This document shows, in pieces, positions 39,634 to 48,330 of a stretch of DNA of 64,000 nucleotides. Numbering within the stretch: the first letter of the stretch is position 1; each line of letters opens with the position of its first letter. Below the pieces are notes generated by a model. That model was not told the origin of the DNA and did no database searches. It saw only the letters and a list, made by a program, of their open reading frames with translations. The stretch comes from Haematobacter massiliensis. GTDB lineage: Bacteria; Pseudomonadota; Alphaproteobacteria; Rhodobacterales; Rhodobacteraceae. The position numbers and the translations under genes are program-made. The stretch is from contig NZ_JGYG01000002.1 in assembly GCF_000740795.1 (NCBI RefSeq), positions 248,001 to 312,000 of the forward strand, written 5' to 3'.

Positions 39634-40835
39634 CACGCGCCTTTCTGATCGTGATGGACAGCGTCGGCTGCGGCGGTGCGCCGGACGCCGCCGATTTCGG
39701 TGACGCGGGCGCGAATACGCTCGGGCATATCGCGCTCGCTTGCGCCGAGGGCCGCGCGGAGGAGGGGCGCTCGGGGCCGCTCCGCATGCCGGTGCTGGAC
39801 AGGCTTGGGCTGGGCGCCGCCATCCGCCTTGCCTCCGGTCTGAAGGCCCCGGGGTTAGGGGCGCGCGGAGCGCCGGAGGGTCTGTGGGGCGCAGCGACCG
39901 AGGTGTCGCGCGGCAAGGACACGCCTTCGGGGCACTGGGAGCTGGCCGGTGTGCCGGTCCCGTGGAAGTGGCACTACTTCCCCGATGAGATACCCGCTTT
40001 CCCGCCCGAGATCACGGCGGAGGTCTGCCGACTTGCCGGAACGGCCGGTATCCTTGGCAACTGCCATGCCTCCGGCGTGCCGATCATCGAGGAACATTGC
40101 GCGGCACATCTGCGGACCGGCTGGCCGATCTGCTACACCTCTGCCGACAGCGTGTTTCAGATCGCGGCGCATGAGGAGGCGTTCGGTCTTGACCGGCTGC
40201 TGAAGCTCTGCGCCGATCTTGCGCCGATGCTGCATGCGATGCGGGTGGGCCGGGTGATCGCGCGACCGTTTACGGGAACGCTGGAGACAGGCTTCAACCG
40301 TACCGCCAACCGGCGAGACTTTGCCGTGGCGCCGCCCGCACCCACGCTGCTCGACTGGGCTCATGATGCGGGGCGCGTCACCCATGCGGTGGGCAAGATC
40401 GGTGACATCTTCTCGCATCGCGGCATCACGAAGCTGCACAAGGGGCAGTCGGATGCAGCGCTCTTCGACCATCTGATCCGTCTGGCCGGGGAGGCGGAGG
40501 ATGGCTCCCTCACCTTCGCCAATTTCGTGGAGTTCGACAGTCTCTACGGGCATCGCCGCGATGTGTCGGGTTATGCGCGCGCTCTGGAGGGGTTCGACGC
40601 GCGGGCGGGTGCATTTCTCGACCTGATGCGCCCCGGCGATCTGGCGGTCTTCACCGCCGATCACGGCAACGATCCCACCTTCCGCGGCAGCGACCACACG
40701 CGGGAGCGGGTACCGGTTCTGGCCGCCGGGCGCGGCGCCGGAGAGATCGGGTTGCGCGGTTACGTCGATGTGGCGGCGAGCGTCGCCACGCATCTGGGCC
40801 TGCCGCACCACGGACCGGGAAGGAGCTTCCTGTGA
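39630..40835 (+). CDS. deoB: Phosphopentomutase
   Basis: A 401-residue alkaline-phosphatase-fold mutase that interconverts (deoxy)ribose 1- and 5-phosphates. Metal-binding residues are visible in FLIVMDSVGCGGAPDA at the N-terminus and in FTADHGNDPTFRGSDHTRE near the C-terminus. VSRGKDTPSGHWELAG contains the phospho-accepting Thr. The start at 39630 overlaps the deoA stop (ATGA), and the gene ends overlapping the add start (GTGA). A longer frame starting inside deoA is not needed. Confidence 0.96.
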   Translation: MTRAFLIVMDSVGCGGAPDAADFGDAGANTLGHIALACAEGRAEEGRSGPLRMPVLDRLGLGAAIRLASGLKAPGLGARGAPEGLWGAATEVSRGKDTPSGHWELAGVPVPWKWHYFPDEIPAFPPEITAEVCRLAGTAGILGNCHASGVPIIEEHCAAHLRTGWPICYTSADSVFQIAAHEEAFGLDRLLKLCADLAPMLHAMRVGRVIARPFTGTLETGFNRTANRRDFAVAPPAPTLLDWAHDAGRVTHAVGKIGDIFSHRGITKLHKGQSDAALFDHLIRLAGEAEDGSLTFANFVEFDSLYGHRRDVSGYARALEGFDARAGAFLDLMRPGDLAVFTADHGNDPTFRGSDHTRERVPVLAAGRGAGEIGLRGYVDVAASVATHLGLPHHGPGRSFL

Positions 40836-41812
40836 GCCTCGCCGATCTGCCGAAGGTGGAACTTCACCTGCATCTTGAAGGCGCAGCCCCGCCCGGCTTC
40901 ATCCGCGGCCTCGCGCGCGAACGGAACGTGGATATCGAGGGGCTGTTCGATGAGCGGGGCCAGTACCGCTTCGAGGGCTTCACCGGGTTTCTGAAAGCCT
41001 ATGACGCGGCGACCACCGCGCTTACCTCGCCTGCGGACCATGCCCGGCTGCTGCGCGTCGTGCTGGAAAGCAGCGCGGAGCAGGGGGTGATCTACACCGA
41101 GCTTTTCCTTTCGCCCGATCTCTGTGGGGGCGCTGATCTTGCCGCCTGGCGGGATTACGTGGCGGCGTTCACGGAAGTGGCGGAGGAGATGTCGGGTGAT
41201 ATCGCCTGCCGCGGTATCGTCACCTGCATCCGGCATCTCGGGCCTGAGAGGGCCAAGCGCACCGCCCTCTGCGCGGCGGAGACGATGGGGGGGTTCGTCA
41301 CCGGTCTGGGGCTTGCGGGCGATGAGCGGATCGGCGCGGCGAAGGATTTCGCCTGGGCTTTCGACCTTGGCCGTGAGGCGGGGCTGGGTCTTACCGCCCA
41401 TGCAGGGGAGTTCGACGGGCCAGCCTCCGTCGGCGAGACGCTTCGTGACCTTGGTGTCAGCCGCATCGGCCATGGTGTCCGCGCCATCGAGGATCTGGCG
41501 CTGGTAGACGATCTGGCGGAACGCGGCGTGGTTCTTGAATGCTGTCCGGGGGCGAATATCGCACTGGGACTTTACCCCGGCTGGCGGCGGCATCCGGTGG
41601 GCGAGCTCTACCGGCGCGGGGTGCGGGTCACGCTCTCCACCGACGATCCGGCGTTCTTCCGAACCGGGATGGCGCGCGAATACGAACGGTTGCATGATGC
41701 CTTCGACTGGGACGAGGGCGTGTTTCGCGATATGGCACGTACCGCGCTGTCGGCCGCCTTCTGTGACGAGGCGACACGCGCAAGACTGATGAAACGTCTG
41801 GAGGACGCATGA
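40832..41812 (+). CDS. add: Adenosine deaminase
   Basis: A 326-residue zinc TIM-barrel enzyme that converts adenosine and deoxyadenosine to the inosines. Metal and catalytic motifs are HLHLEG near residues 12-17, LTAHAGE near 187-193 (His ligand and catalytic Glu), RIGHGVRA near 212, and [10 protein letters not shown] near 268 (Asp ligand). It uses a GTG start, with AGGAGCT upstream, overlapping the deoB stop. Its stop overlaps the upp ATG. The position within a salvage operon supports the nucleoside rather than adenine-base activity. Confidence 0.94.
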   Translation: MSLADLPKVELHLHLEGAAPPGFIRGLARERNVDIEGLFDERGQYRFEGFTGFLKAYDAATTALTSPADHARLLRVVLESSAEQGVIYTELFLSPDLCGGADLAAWRDYVAAFTEVAEEMSGDIACRGIVTCIRHLGPERAKRTALCAAETMGGFVTGLGLAGDERIGAAKDFAWAFDLGREAGLGLTAHAGEFDGPASVGETLRDLGVSRIGHGVRAIEDLALVDDLAERGVVLECCPGANIALGLYPGWRRHPVGELYRRGVRVTLSTDDPAFFRTGMAREYERLHDAFDWDEGVFRDMARTALSAAFCDEATRARLMKRLEDA

Positions 41813-42441
41813 CCGAACATCTCACCGTCGTCACCCATCCGCTGGTGCAGCACAAACTGACCATCATGCGGAAGAAGGACACGTCCACCGCTTCCTTCCG
41901 CCGCCTGCTGCGGGAGATCAGCCAGCTACTGGCCTATGAGATCACCCGTGACCTGCCGCTGACCTCCACCCGTATCGAGACGCCGCTGCAGGAGATGGAC
42001 GCGCCGACGATCGAGGGCAAGAAGCTCGTCCTCATCTCCATCCTGCGGGCGGGCAACGGCCTGATGGACGGTATTCTGGAACTGATCCCCGCAGCGCGGG
42101 TGGGCTTCGTCGGCCTGTATCGCGACCCGGAGACGCTGCAACCCGTGCAGTACTACTACAAGGTGCCGAGCGAGCTGGACGACCGGATGGTCATCGCCGT
42201 CGATCCGATGCTTGCCACCGGAAACTCCTCCGTGGCCGCCATAGACCTGCTGAAGAAATCCGGGGCGAAGAACCTGCGGTTCCTGTGTCTCCTCGCCTCT
42301 CCCGAGGGGGTCAAGCGGATGCAGGAGGCGCATCCCGACGTGCCGATCGTCACCGCCGCTGTGGATGAACGGCTTGATGACCATGGATATATTGTTCCCG
42401 GCCTAGGGGATGCGGGAGATCGCATGTTTGGCACAAAATAG
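41809..42441 (+). CDS. upp: Uracil phosphoribosyltransferase
   Basis: A 210-residue enzyme that forms UMP from uracil and PRPP, the last gene of the salvage operon. The PRPP-binding motif [18 protein letters not shown] lies near residues 125-142. The C-terminal uracil-binding segment [24 protein letters not shown] is characteristic. The start overlaps the add stop (ATGA). It uses uracil released by nucleoside phosphorolysis. Confidence 0.97.
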   Translation: MTEHLTVVTHPLVQHKLTIMRKKDTSTASFRRLLREISQLLAYEITRDLPLTSTRIETPLQEMDAPTIEGKKLVLISILRAGNGLMDGILELIPAARVGFVGLYRDPETLQPVQYYYKVPSELDDRMVIAVDPMLATGNSSVAAIDLLKKSGAKNLRFLCLLASPEGVKRMQEAHPDVPIVTAAVDERLDDHGYIVPGLGDAGDRMFGTK

Positions 42442-42450
42442 GCGAAAAAG

Positions 42451-43005
42451 TTGTTGTCCTACAATCGCTATACGTGCAGTCTCCGTGAAAAGACTACCGC
42501 AGGGACAGCAGGCCTTCGGACGGTGCTGGCAGCGGGCGTGATCGCGGCCTTCGGGTTCCCCTCCGCCGCCAGCGCCGACGATGCCCCCTCCGTCCCTCCA
42601 CCCGCAGGTTATGCGGCGGGCGAATTCACCGATACGCAGGGCTGTCTGTTTTCGCGCGTGGAGCAGGGCGACCGTCTGCTCTGGGCGCCGCGTTACCGTG
42701 CCGATGGCAGCCAGCGCTGCGACGGGCCGGTGGAGGCGGGCGCCGCCGAATGCCCGCTGCCGACGGACGTCGGGCGCTACGCACAGGCAGGGGTCTATGT
42801 GGATCTTGCCAATGCCCGGAACGCGGCGGCGGAGGTGCGTGCGCTGGGACTTCCCGTGAATATCGTGCGGCTGACCCGGAATCCGGAAGGGCGGCACTCC
42901 GTGGTGGCCGGTCCCTTCAACGGGCGGGACGCTGCGCGTCAGGGGCTGGGCGCGCTGCGGTGCAACGGCTTCCCGGATGCCTTCGGCCGGAACGGGCTGC
43001 GCTGA
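42451..43005 (+). CDS. Periplasmic SPOR-domain protein
   Basis: A 184-residue protein with a signal peptide (LRTVLAAGVIAAFGFPSAASA) and a C-terminal SPOR-like repeat, from GRYAQAGVYVDLANARNAAAEVRALG through SVVAGPFNGRDAARQGLGALR. SPOR domains bind bare glycan strands of septal peptidoglycan. Four cysteines in the mature region may form disulfides. The only fitting start is a TTG at 42451 with a weak ribosome site, nine bases after upp, so the true start is uncertain. Role at the division site is a family-level inference. Confidence 0.7.
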   Translation: MLSYNRYTCSLREKTTAGTAGLRTVLAAGVIAAFGFPSAASADDAPSVPPPAGYAAGEFTDTQGCLFSRVEQGDRLLWAPRYRADGSQRCDGPVEAGAAECPLPTDVGRYAQAGVYVDLANARNAAAEVRALGLPVNIVRLTRNPEGRHSVVAGPFNGRDAARQGLGALRCNGFPDAFGRNGLR

Positions 43006-43011
43006 GCCGCA

Positions 43012-44031
43012 TCAGCGCGCGCAGATCCCTTGCAGGCCCACCCATTCCGTATCAGTCAGGATAGGGGGCGCGGCGGCAGTGCGGAACGGATCGCCCGTCC
43101 GCAGAGCTTCGGTGTGGGCGTTTGTCGGATCAATGGCCTGTGCATAAGGCGTGGAAGGCACCTTTGCCGCCGCGAATCGCGACAAAAGGGTTTTGGGATC
43201 GACGTCGGACACAGGCGCTGCCAGCAGGGCATCGGCAAGGCCGCGAACGGCGGTAGGGGGCAGTTCGCCGGTGGTCAGCAACCGGAAGGTCGCCAACAGA
43301 CCGGCATGCTCCAAGAGCGGCAACAGGGGATCGGCAGCATCCGCGCGCACCTGCTCTGCCAGCACATGGCCCGCGGCGACCTCCTCGTTGTCCTGATCCT
43401 CCAGAAGACTGCGACGCAGCAGGATACGCCCGCCTGGCAGATGGACGGCATCGGCAGACCCGTTCGGCACAACCGAGATGCCGCCCGGCCGCCCGTCGGA
43501 AAGCCGCGCCCACATCTTGCGCAACGCGCGATCACCGTTGGGCGTGGAGCAGACCGGTCCGGTGAGGCGGACCATGTCGCGCAGGACGAGTTCCCCGATC
43601 GCTTCCCGGGTGGCCTGCGGCACGGCGGCAGCGGTGTGGCGGGTAAGGGCGGTCGGCAGGAAAAGCACCGCCGCGATCAGCAACCCGCCGACAAGCAGCG
43701 CGATCAGCGGGGCCCGCAACCGACCCTCCTTGGGACGCTGCGATTCGATGACCCGGCGGACCTGTTCGATCGCGTTGATCATCAGGTCATCGTCGATCTC
43801 CAGCGTTTCGCCCGCCGAAGGGTCGGGGCTGTATCGCGCGGGAAGATCGCCGGGGTTCAGCCGCTCCAGCGCCGGCAGGGACCAGTGCGTAAGGGCAAGA
43901 GAGGTCTTGATATCCGACAGGATGAGCGAGGCGTCCCCAAAGGAAACGACCACCTCACGTGCTTCCGCGTCGGGCGCTTCACGCCACCAACCGAAACATT
44001 CCAGTCGCTGGTACCGGGTAAGCGCCGTCAT
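43012..44031 (-). CDS. Membrane-anchored M48-like protein lacking the zinc motif
   Basis: A 339-residue protein with a cytoplasmic N-terminal part, one membrane segment (about residues 106-126, APLIALLVGGLLIAAVLFLP), and an outer domain. In that domain, HLPGGRILLRRSLLEDQDNEEVAAGHVLAEQV (198-228) mirrors the M48 peptidase pattern of a PGG strand, an acidic helix and the HExxH helix. Here, however, HExxH is replaced by LAEQV-like residues, so a zinc site is not expected. It may be a pseudoprotease or binding protein. No partner is obvious. The resemblance is my own reading of the pattern and could be coincidental. Confidence 0.6.
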   Translation of the reverse strand: MTALTRYQRLECFGWWREAPDAEAREVVVSFGDASLILSDIKTSLALTHWSLPALERLNPGDLPARYSPDPSAGETLEIDDDLMINAIEQVRRVIESQRPKEGRLRAPLIALLVGGLLIAAVLFLPTALTRHTAAAVPQATREAIGELVLRDMVRLTGPVCSTPNGDRALRKMWARLSDGRPGGISVVPNGSADAVHLPGGRILLRRSLLEDQDNEEVAAGHVLAEQVRADAADPLLPLLEHAGLLATFRLLTTGELPPTAVRGLADALLAAPVSDVDPKTLLSRFAAAKVPSTPYAQAIDPTNAHTEALRTGDPFRTAAAPPILTDTEWVGLQGICAR

Positions 44032-44211
44032 CTTCCCACGGAACCTTGCTGCAACGCCGAAGAAATCATGGGTGCAAGATAGCCGAGCCTGCAGGGAGCC
44101 ACAATCGGCCCGAAAGCAGATGCGCGACCTTCTTCCAACGCCGGCTAAACAACGAATTTTCAGAAATATTCGGGACGGGAGCCGGGATCGCGGGGATCCC
44201 GGCCCGCTTGG

Positions 44212-46410
44212 TCAGGCGGCTTTGGCAGCGGGGGCGAAGCGCCCGTAGAAGGTTTCGCCCTTGGCGGCCATGTCGCGGAGCAACTGCGGTGCAGCGAAGC
44301 GCTCGCCATACCGCGCGGTCAGATCGTCGGCGATCTCCACCGCCCGGGCCGCGCCCATCATGTCGAGCCAGGAGAACGGCCCGCCCGACCACGGCGCAAA
44401 GCCCCAGCCGAGGATGGCCCCCACATCGCCTTCGCGGATGTCGGTCAACACGCCTTCCTCCAGCGCGCGAACGGCCTCCAGCGTCTGCACGAACATCAGC
44501 CGGTGTTCGACATCGCTGAGCGCCGGCTGCTCCTCCACATGCGGATAGCGGTCGGCGAGACCGGCCCAGAAGCCCTGCCGTTTGCCCTTTTCGTCATAGT
44601 CGTAGAAGCCCGACTTCGACTTGCGGCCCATGCGGCCCTGATCTGCCATCCAGAACAGCACCTCGTCCACCGCGCCGTCGGGATAGGCATTGCCCATCGC
44701 CGCCTTGGTGGCCTTGGCGATCTTCACGCCGAGGTCGATGGAGGTCTCGTCCACCAGCTGCAGTGGGCCGAGCGGCATGCCCATCAGCTTGGCCGCATTC
44801 TCGATCAGCGCCGGCTCCGTGCCCTCCTTCACCAGCCGCACCCCTTCGTTGATGTAGGGGATGATGCAGCGGTTGGCATAGAAGAAGCGGGCATCGTTCA
44901 CCACGATCGGCGTCTTGCGGATCTGGCGCACGAAGTCGAGCGCCTTGGCAACCGCCACGTCGCCCGTCTCCTTGCCGCGGATGATTTCCACCAGCGCCAT
45001 CTTGTCCACGGGGGAGAAGAAGTGGATGCCGATGAACTCCTTCGGGTGGCGGGAGGCTTCGGAGAGCAGGGTGATCGGCAGGGTGGAGGTGTTGGTGGCG
45101 AAGATCGCCTCCGGTGCTGCCTCCTCCGCCTGCTTCGTCACCTCGGCTTTCACCTTCGGATCCTCGAACACCGCTTCCACGATCAGATCGACGCCCTTGA
45201 GCGCGGCATAGTCGGTCGTGGCGGTGATGCGAGAGAGCACCTCGTCCTTCTTCTCCGCCGTAACCTTCCGCTTCTCGATCCCCTTATCGAGGATGCCGGC
45301 GGTATACGCCTTGCCGCGATCGGCCGCTTCCTGCGTGCTGTCGATGAGCACGACCTCGATCCCCGCATTGGCGGAGACATAGGCGATGCCCGCGCCCATC
45401 ATGCCCGCGCCCAGCACACCGAGTTTCTTGACGCTCTGATCCGGCACGTCGGGGCGGTTTGCACCCTTCTCCAGCGCCTCCTTGTTCAGGAAAAGCGAGC
45501 GGATCATCGCGGCGGAGGAGGGGTTCAGCATGACATGCGTGAACCACCGCGCCTCGATGCGGATGGCCTGATCGAAGGGGACGAGCGCCCCTTCATAGAC
45601 GGCGGAGAGCAGCGCCTTGGCCGCCGGATAGACCCCTTGCGTCTTGCCGTTCACCATGGCGGAGGCGCCGACGAAGGTCATGAACCCCTGTGCGCTGTAG
45701 GGGGCGCCGCCGGGCATCTTGTAGCCCTTCGCATCCCAGGGTTTCACCAGGTCGGCGTCCTTGGCGGAAAGCACCCACTCCTTGGCCTTGGCCAGCAGCT
45801 CCTCGGGCGCGACCACCTCGTCGATCACGCCCTGCGCCTTCAGCGCCTTCGGCGACTGGAGCTTGCCTTCGAGCAAGAGCGGCGCGGCCATCATCGCGCC
45901 GAGCTTCCGTGCGAGCCGCGTGGTGCCGCCCGCGCCCGGAAAGATCCCGACGAGGATTTCCGGCAGGCCGAGCCGCGCTTTCGGATTGTCCGCCACGAAG
46001 ATGCGGTGCGTGGCCAGCGGCAGTTCGAGGCCGATGCCCGCTGCCGTGCCGGGAAGGGCGGCGGCGATCGGCTTGCCGCCTTTCAGCGTCTTGGGGTCCA
46101 TCCCGGCGCGTTCGATCTTGCGGAACAGCGCATGGATTTTCATGATCCCGTCGAACAGGCCCTGCGCGGGCTCCGCACCCGCCGCATCCTTCATCCGGCC
46201 CAGAACGTTGAGGTCCATTCCGCCGGCGAAGTCCCTCTTGCCGGAGGTGATGACGATGCCCTTCACGTCCGGGTCGGCAAGGGCCTTGTCCACAGCGGCG
46301 TCAAGCTCGTTCAGACCATCGAGGGTCATGACGTTCATCGACTTGCCGGGCATGTCCCAGGTGATGGTGGCGACGCCGTCGGCGTCCGTGGCGTAATGAA
46401 ATTCGGTCAT
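44212..46410 (-). CDS. fadJ: Multifunctional fatty acid oxidation protein (enoyl-CoA hydratase/3-hydroxyacyl-CoA dehydrogenase)
   Basis: A 732-residue beta-oxidation enzyme. The hydratase half has the oxyanion-hole FAGGMDL segment (near 65), and both catalytic glutamates, in GIGLELPLAT and GLPEILVG. The dehydrogenase half begins with the NAD-binding GVLGAGMMGAGIAYV near 335 and contains FIGIHFFSPVDKMALVEI with the catalytic His. It makes 3-ketoacyl-CoA for the thiolase encoded just upstream (23 bases). The start has a GGGAGA ribosome site. FadB and FadJ types cannot be separated with certainty by sequence alone. Confidence 0.93.
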   Translation of the reverse strand: MTEFHYATDADGVATITWDMPGKSMNVMTLDGLNELDAAVDKALADPDVKGIVITSGKRDFAGGMDLNVLGRMKDAAGAEPAQGLFDGIMKIHALFRKIERAGMDPKTLKGGKPIAAALPGTAAGIGLELPLATHRIFVADNPKARLGLPEILVGIFPGAGGTTRLARKLGAMMAAPLLLEGKLQSPKALKAQGVIDEVVAPEELLAKAKEWVLSAKDADLVKPWDAKGYKMPGGAPYSAQGFMTFVGASAMVNGKTQGVYPAAKALLSAVYEGALVPFDQAIRIEARWFTHVMLNPSSAAMIRSLFLNKEALEKGANRPDVPDQSVKKLGVLGAGMMGAGIAYVSANAGIEVVLIDSTQEAADRGKAYTAGILDKGIEKRKVTAEKKDEVLSRITATTDYAALKGVDLIVEAVFEDPKVKAEVTKQAEEAAPEAIFATNTSTLPITLLSEASRHPKEFIGIHFFSPVDKMALVEIIRGKETGDVAVAKALDFVRQIRKTPIVVNDARFFYANRCIIPYINEGVRLVKEGTEPALIENAAKLMGMPLGPLQLVDETSIDLGVKIAKATKAAMGNAYPDGAVDEVLFWMADQGRMGRKSKSGFYDYDEKGKRQGFWAGLADRYPHVEEQPALSDVEHRLMFVQTLEAVRALEEGVLTDIREGDVGAILGWGFAPWSGGPFSWLDMMGAARAVEIADDLTARYGERFAAPQLLRDMAAKGETFYGRFAPAAKAA

Positions 46411-46433
46411 GGAAGTCTCCCTGCTTCGCCGGA

Positions 46434-47645
46434 TCAGACGCGTTCGACGATGGTGGCCGCGCCCATGCCGGAGGCGACGCACAGCGTGGCGAGGCCGGTG
46501 CTCTTGCCCGACCGTTCCAGTTCATCAACCAGCGTGCCGAGGATCATCGCTCCCGTCGCGCCGAGCGGATGGCCAAGCGCGATGGCCCCGCCGTTGACGT
46601 TCACGCGATCTGCATCGACGTTGAACGCCTGCATGAAGCGCAGCACCACGGCAGAGAATGCCTCGTTCACCTCGAACAGGTCGATGTCGGAAATCGACAT
46701 GCCGCTGTCGCGCAGGATTTTCTCCGTCGCGGGCACCGGGCCGGTCAGCATGATGGTGGGATCGGTGCCGATCTTCGCCGTCGCGCGGATACGGGCACGC
46801 GGCTTCAGGCCATATTTCTCCCCGAACTCCTTCGAGCCGATGAGGATACCCGCCGCGCCGTCCACGATACCGGAGGAGTTGCCCGCATGGTGGACATGCT
46901 CGATGCGCTCCAGATGCGGATATTTCATGATGGCGATCTTGTCGAAGCCGGGCATCTGTTCGCCCATGTCCTTGAAGGACGCCTTCAGTGCGCCGAGCGA
47001 CTGCATGTCGGTGCTGGGCCGCATGTATTCATCACGATCAAGGATCGGCAGGCCGTTGATGTCCCGAACGGTCATGACGGAGCGGTCGAAGCGCCCTTCC
47101 TCCCAGGCCTTGGCGGCGCGGCGCTGGCTTTCCACGGCCAGCGCATCCACATCCGTCCGGGAGAAGCCGTATTCCGTGGCGATGATATCCGCGGCGATGC
47201 CCTGCGGCACGAAGTAGGTGGACATGGCGATGGAGGGATCGACGGCGATGGCGGCCCCGTCGGAACCCATCGCGACGCGGCCCATCATCTCCACCCCGCC
47301 GGCGACATAGGCCTGTCCCGCCCCGGCCTTGACCTGATTGGCGGCGAGGTTCACCGCCTCCAGGCCGCTGGCGCAGAAGCGGTTGATCGCAAGGCCCGGC
47401 ACCGATTCCGCGAAATCGGAGGCCAGCACGGCCGTCCGAGCAAGGCAGCCGCCCTGTTCGCCGACCTGGGTGACATTGCCCCAGATCACATCCTCGACCG
47501 CCCGCGTATCGAGGTCGGAGCGCGATTTCAGTTCATTCAGCACCAGCGCCGAAAGGCGGGCGGCGGTGACCTCATGCAGGCTACCGTCGGTGCGGCCCTT
47601 GCCGCGCGGCGTGCGGACGGCGTCGTAGATGTAAGCTTCGGACAT
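46434..47645 (-). CDS. fadA: Acetyl-CoA C-acyltransferase (thiolase)
   Basis: A 403-residue thiolase that cleaves 3-ketoacyl-CoA with CoA, the last step of beta-oxidation. The acylated cysteine is in NRFCASGLEAV near residue 90, the catalytic His in GGAIALGHPLGATG near 355, and the second Cys in TLCVASGMGAA near the C-terminus. It lies between the GST and FadJ genes on one strand with short gaps. It could also serve other 3-ketoacyl-CoA substrates. Confidence 0.93.
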   Translation of the reverse strand: MSEAYIYDAVRTPRGKGRTDGSLHEVTAARLSALVLNELKSRSDLDTRAVEDVIWGNVTQVGEQGGCLARTAVLASDFAESVPGLAINRFCASGLEAVNLAANQVKAGAGQAYVAGGVEMMGRVAMGSDGAAIAVDPSIAMSTYFVPQGIAADIIATEYGFSRTDVDALAVESQRRAAKAWEEGRFDRSVMTVRDINGLPILDRDEYMRPSTDMQSLGALKASFKDMGEQMPGFDKIAIMKYPHLERIEHVHHAGNSSGIVDGAAGILIGSKEFGEKYGLKPRARIRATAKIGTDPTIMLTGPVPATEKILRDSGMSISDIDLFEVNEAFSAVVLRFMQAFNVDADRVNVNGGAIALGHPLGATGAMILGTLVDELERSGKSTGLATLCVASGMGAATIVERV

Positions 47646-47655
47646 TGGTCCTCCT

Positions 47656-48294
47656 TCAGAGGCCGCGGTCGGAGGGCCGACCGGGCATCATGTCATAGGG
47701 ATGTTTCCAGCCGGGCAGGGCGGCGATGTTATCGAGCCAGCGGTCGATATTCGGCCAGGCCTTCCGGTCGAAGGTGAAGGGTTCCGGGTAGTAGAGGTAG
47801 CCGCAGCAGGCGGTATCGGCGAGGCTGGGCAGATCGTTCACGATGAAGTCGCGCCCCTCCAGATGCGAATCGAGCACTTTGAACGCATCACGCAGGCGTC
47901 CCGACAACCACCGGATCACTTCCTGCGGGCGTTTCTCCTCCGGGACGAAGTTCATCAGGAACCGCAGGGTGCCGGCCTGAGAGGACATCTTGTGATTGTC
48001 CCACAGCACCCAGCGCATGACCTCCTGCCGCAGGTGGTGGTCCTGCGGCAGCAGTTTTCCGGTCTTTTCCGCGATATGGTACTGGATGAGTCCCGATTGG
48101 CTCAGCACCTCATCCCCGTCCCGCAGCACGGGAACCTCGCCCATCTCGTTCAGCGCGCGGAATTCCGGGGAGCGGGCGTCTCCGTGAAAGAAGTTCACGA
48201 AGACCGGCGTCCAGTCCACCCCCGCGAGGGTCATGGTGAGCGCCGCCTTGTAGGAATTCCCGCTTTCGCCGAAGCAGTAGAGCTTCATCGCCAT
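47656..48294 (-). CDS. Glutathione S-transferase family protein
   Basis: A 212-residue GST with a thioredoxin-like N-terminal domain (MKLYCFGESGNSYKAAL, with the cis-Pro GEVPVL and SQSGLIQYHIAEK) and a helical C-terminal domain (PSLADTACCGYLYY). It sits inside the beta-oxidation operon, between the acyl-CoA dehydrogenase and the thiolase, an arrangement I recall from other Rhodobacterales. Its substrate is unknown; it could detoxify reactive unsaturated acyl compounds. Confidence 0.88.
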   Translation of the reverse strand: MAMKLYCFGESGNSYKAALTMTLAGVDWTPVFVNFFHGDARSPEFRALNEMGEVPVLRDGDEVLSQSGLIQYHIAEKTGKLLPQDHHLRQEVMRWVLWDNHKMSSQAGTLRFLMNFVPEEKRPQEVIRWLSGRLRDAFKVLDSHLEGRDFIVNDLPSLADTACCGYLYYPEPFTFDRKAWPNIDRWLDNIAALPGWKHPYDMMPGRPSDRGL

Positions 48295-48330
48295 TCCGTC
48301 ATCCTCCCTTTGACGGGCGGCAGCATGGCC

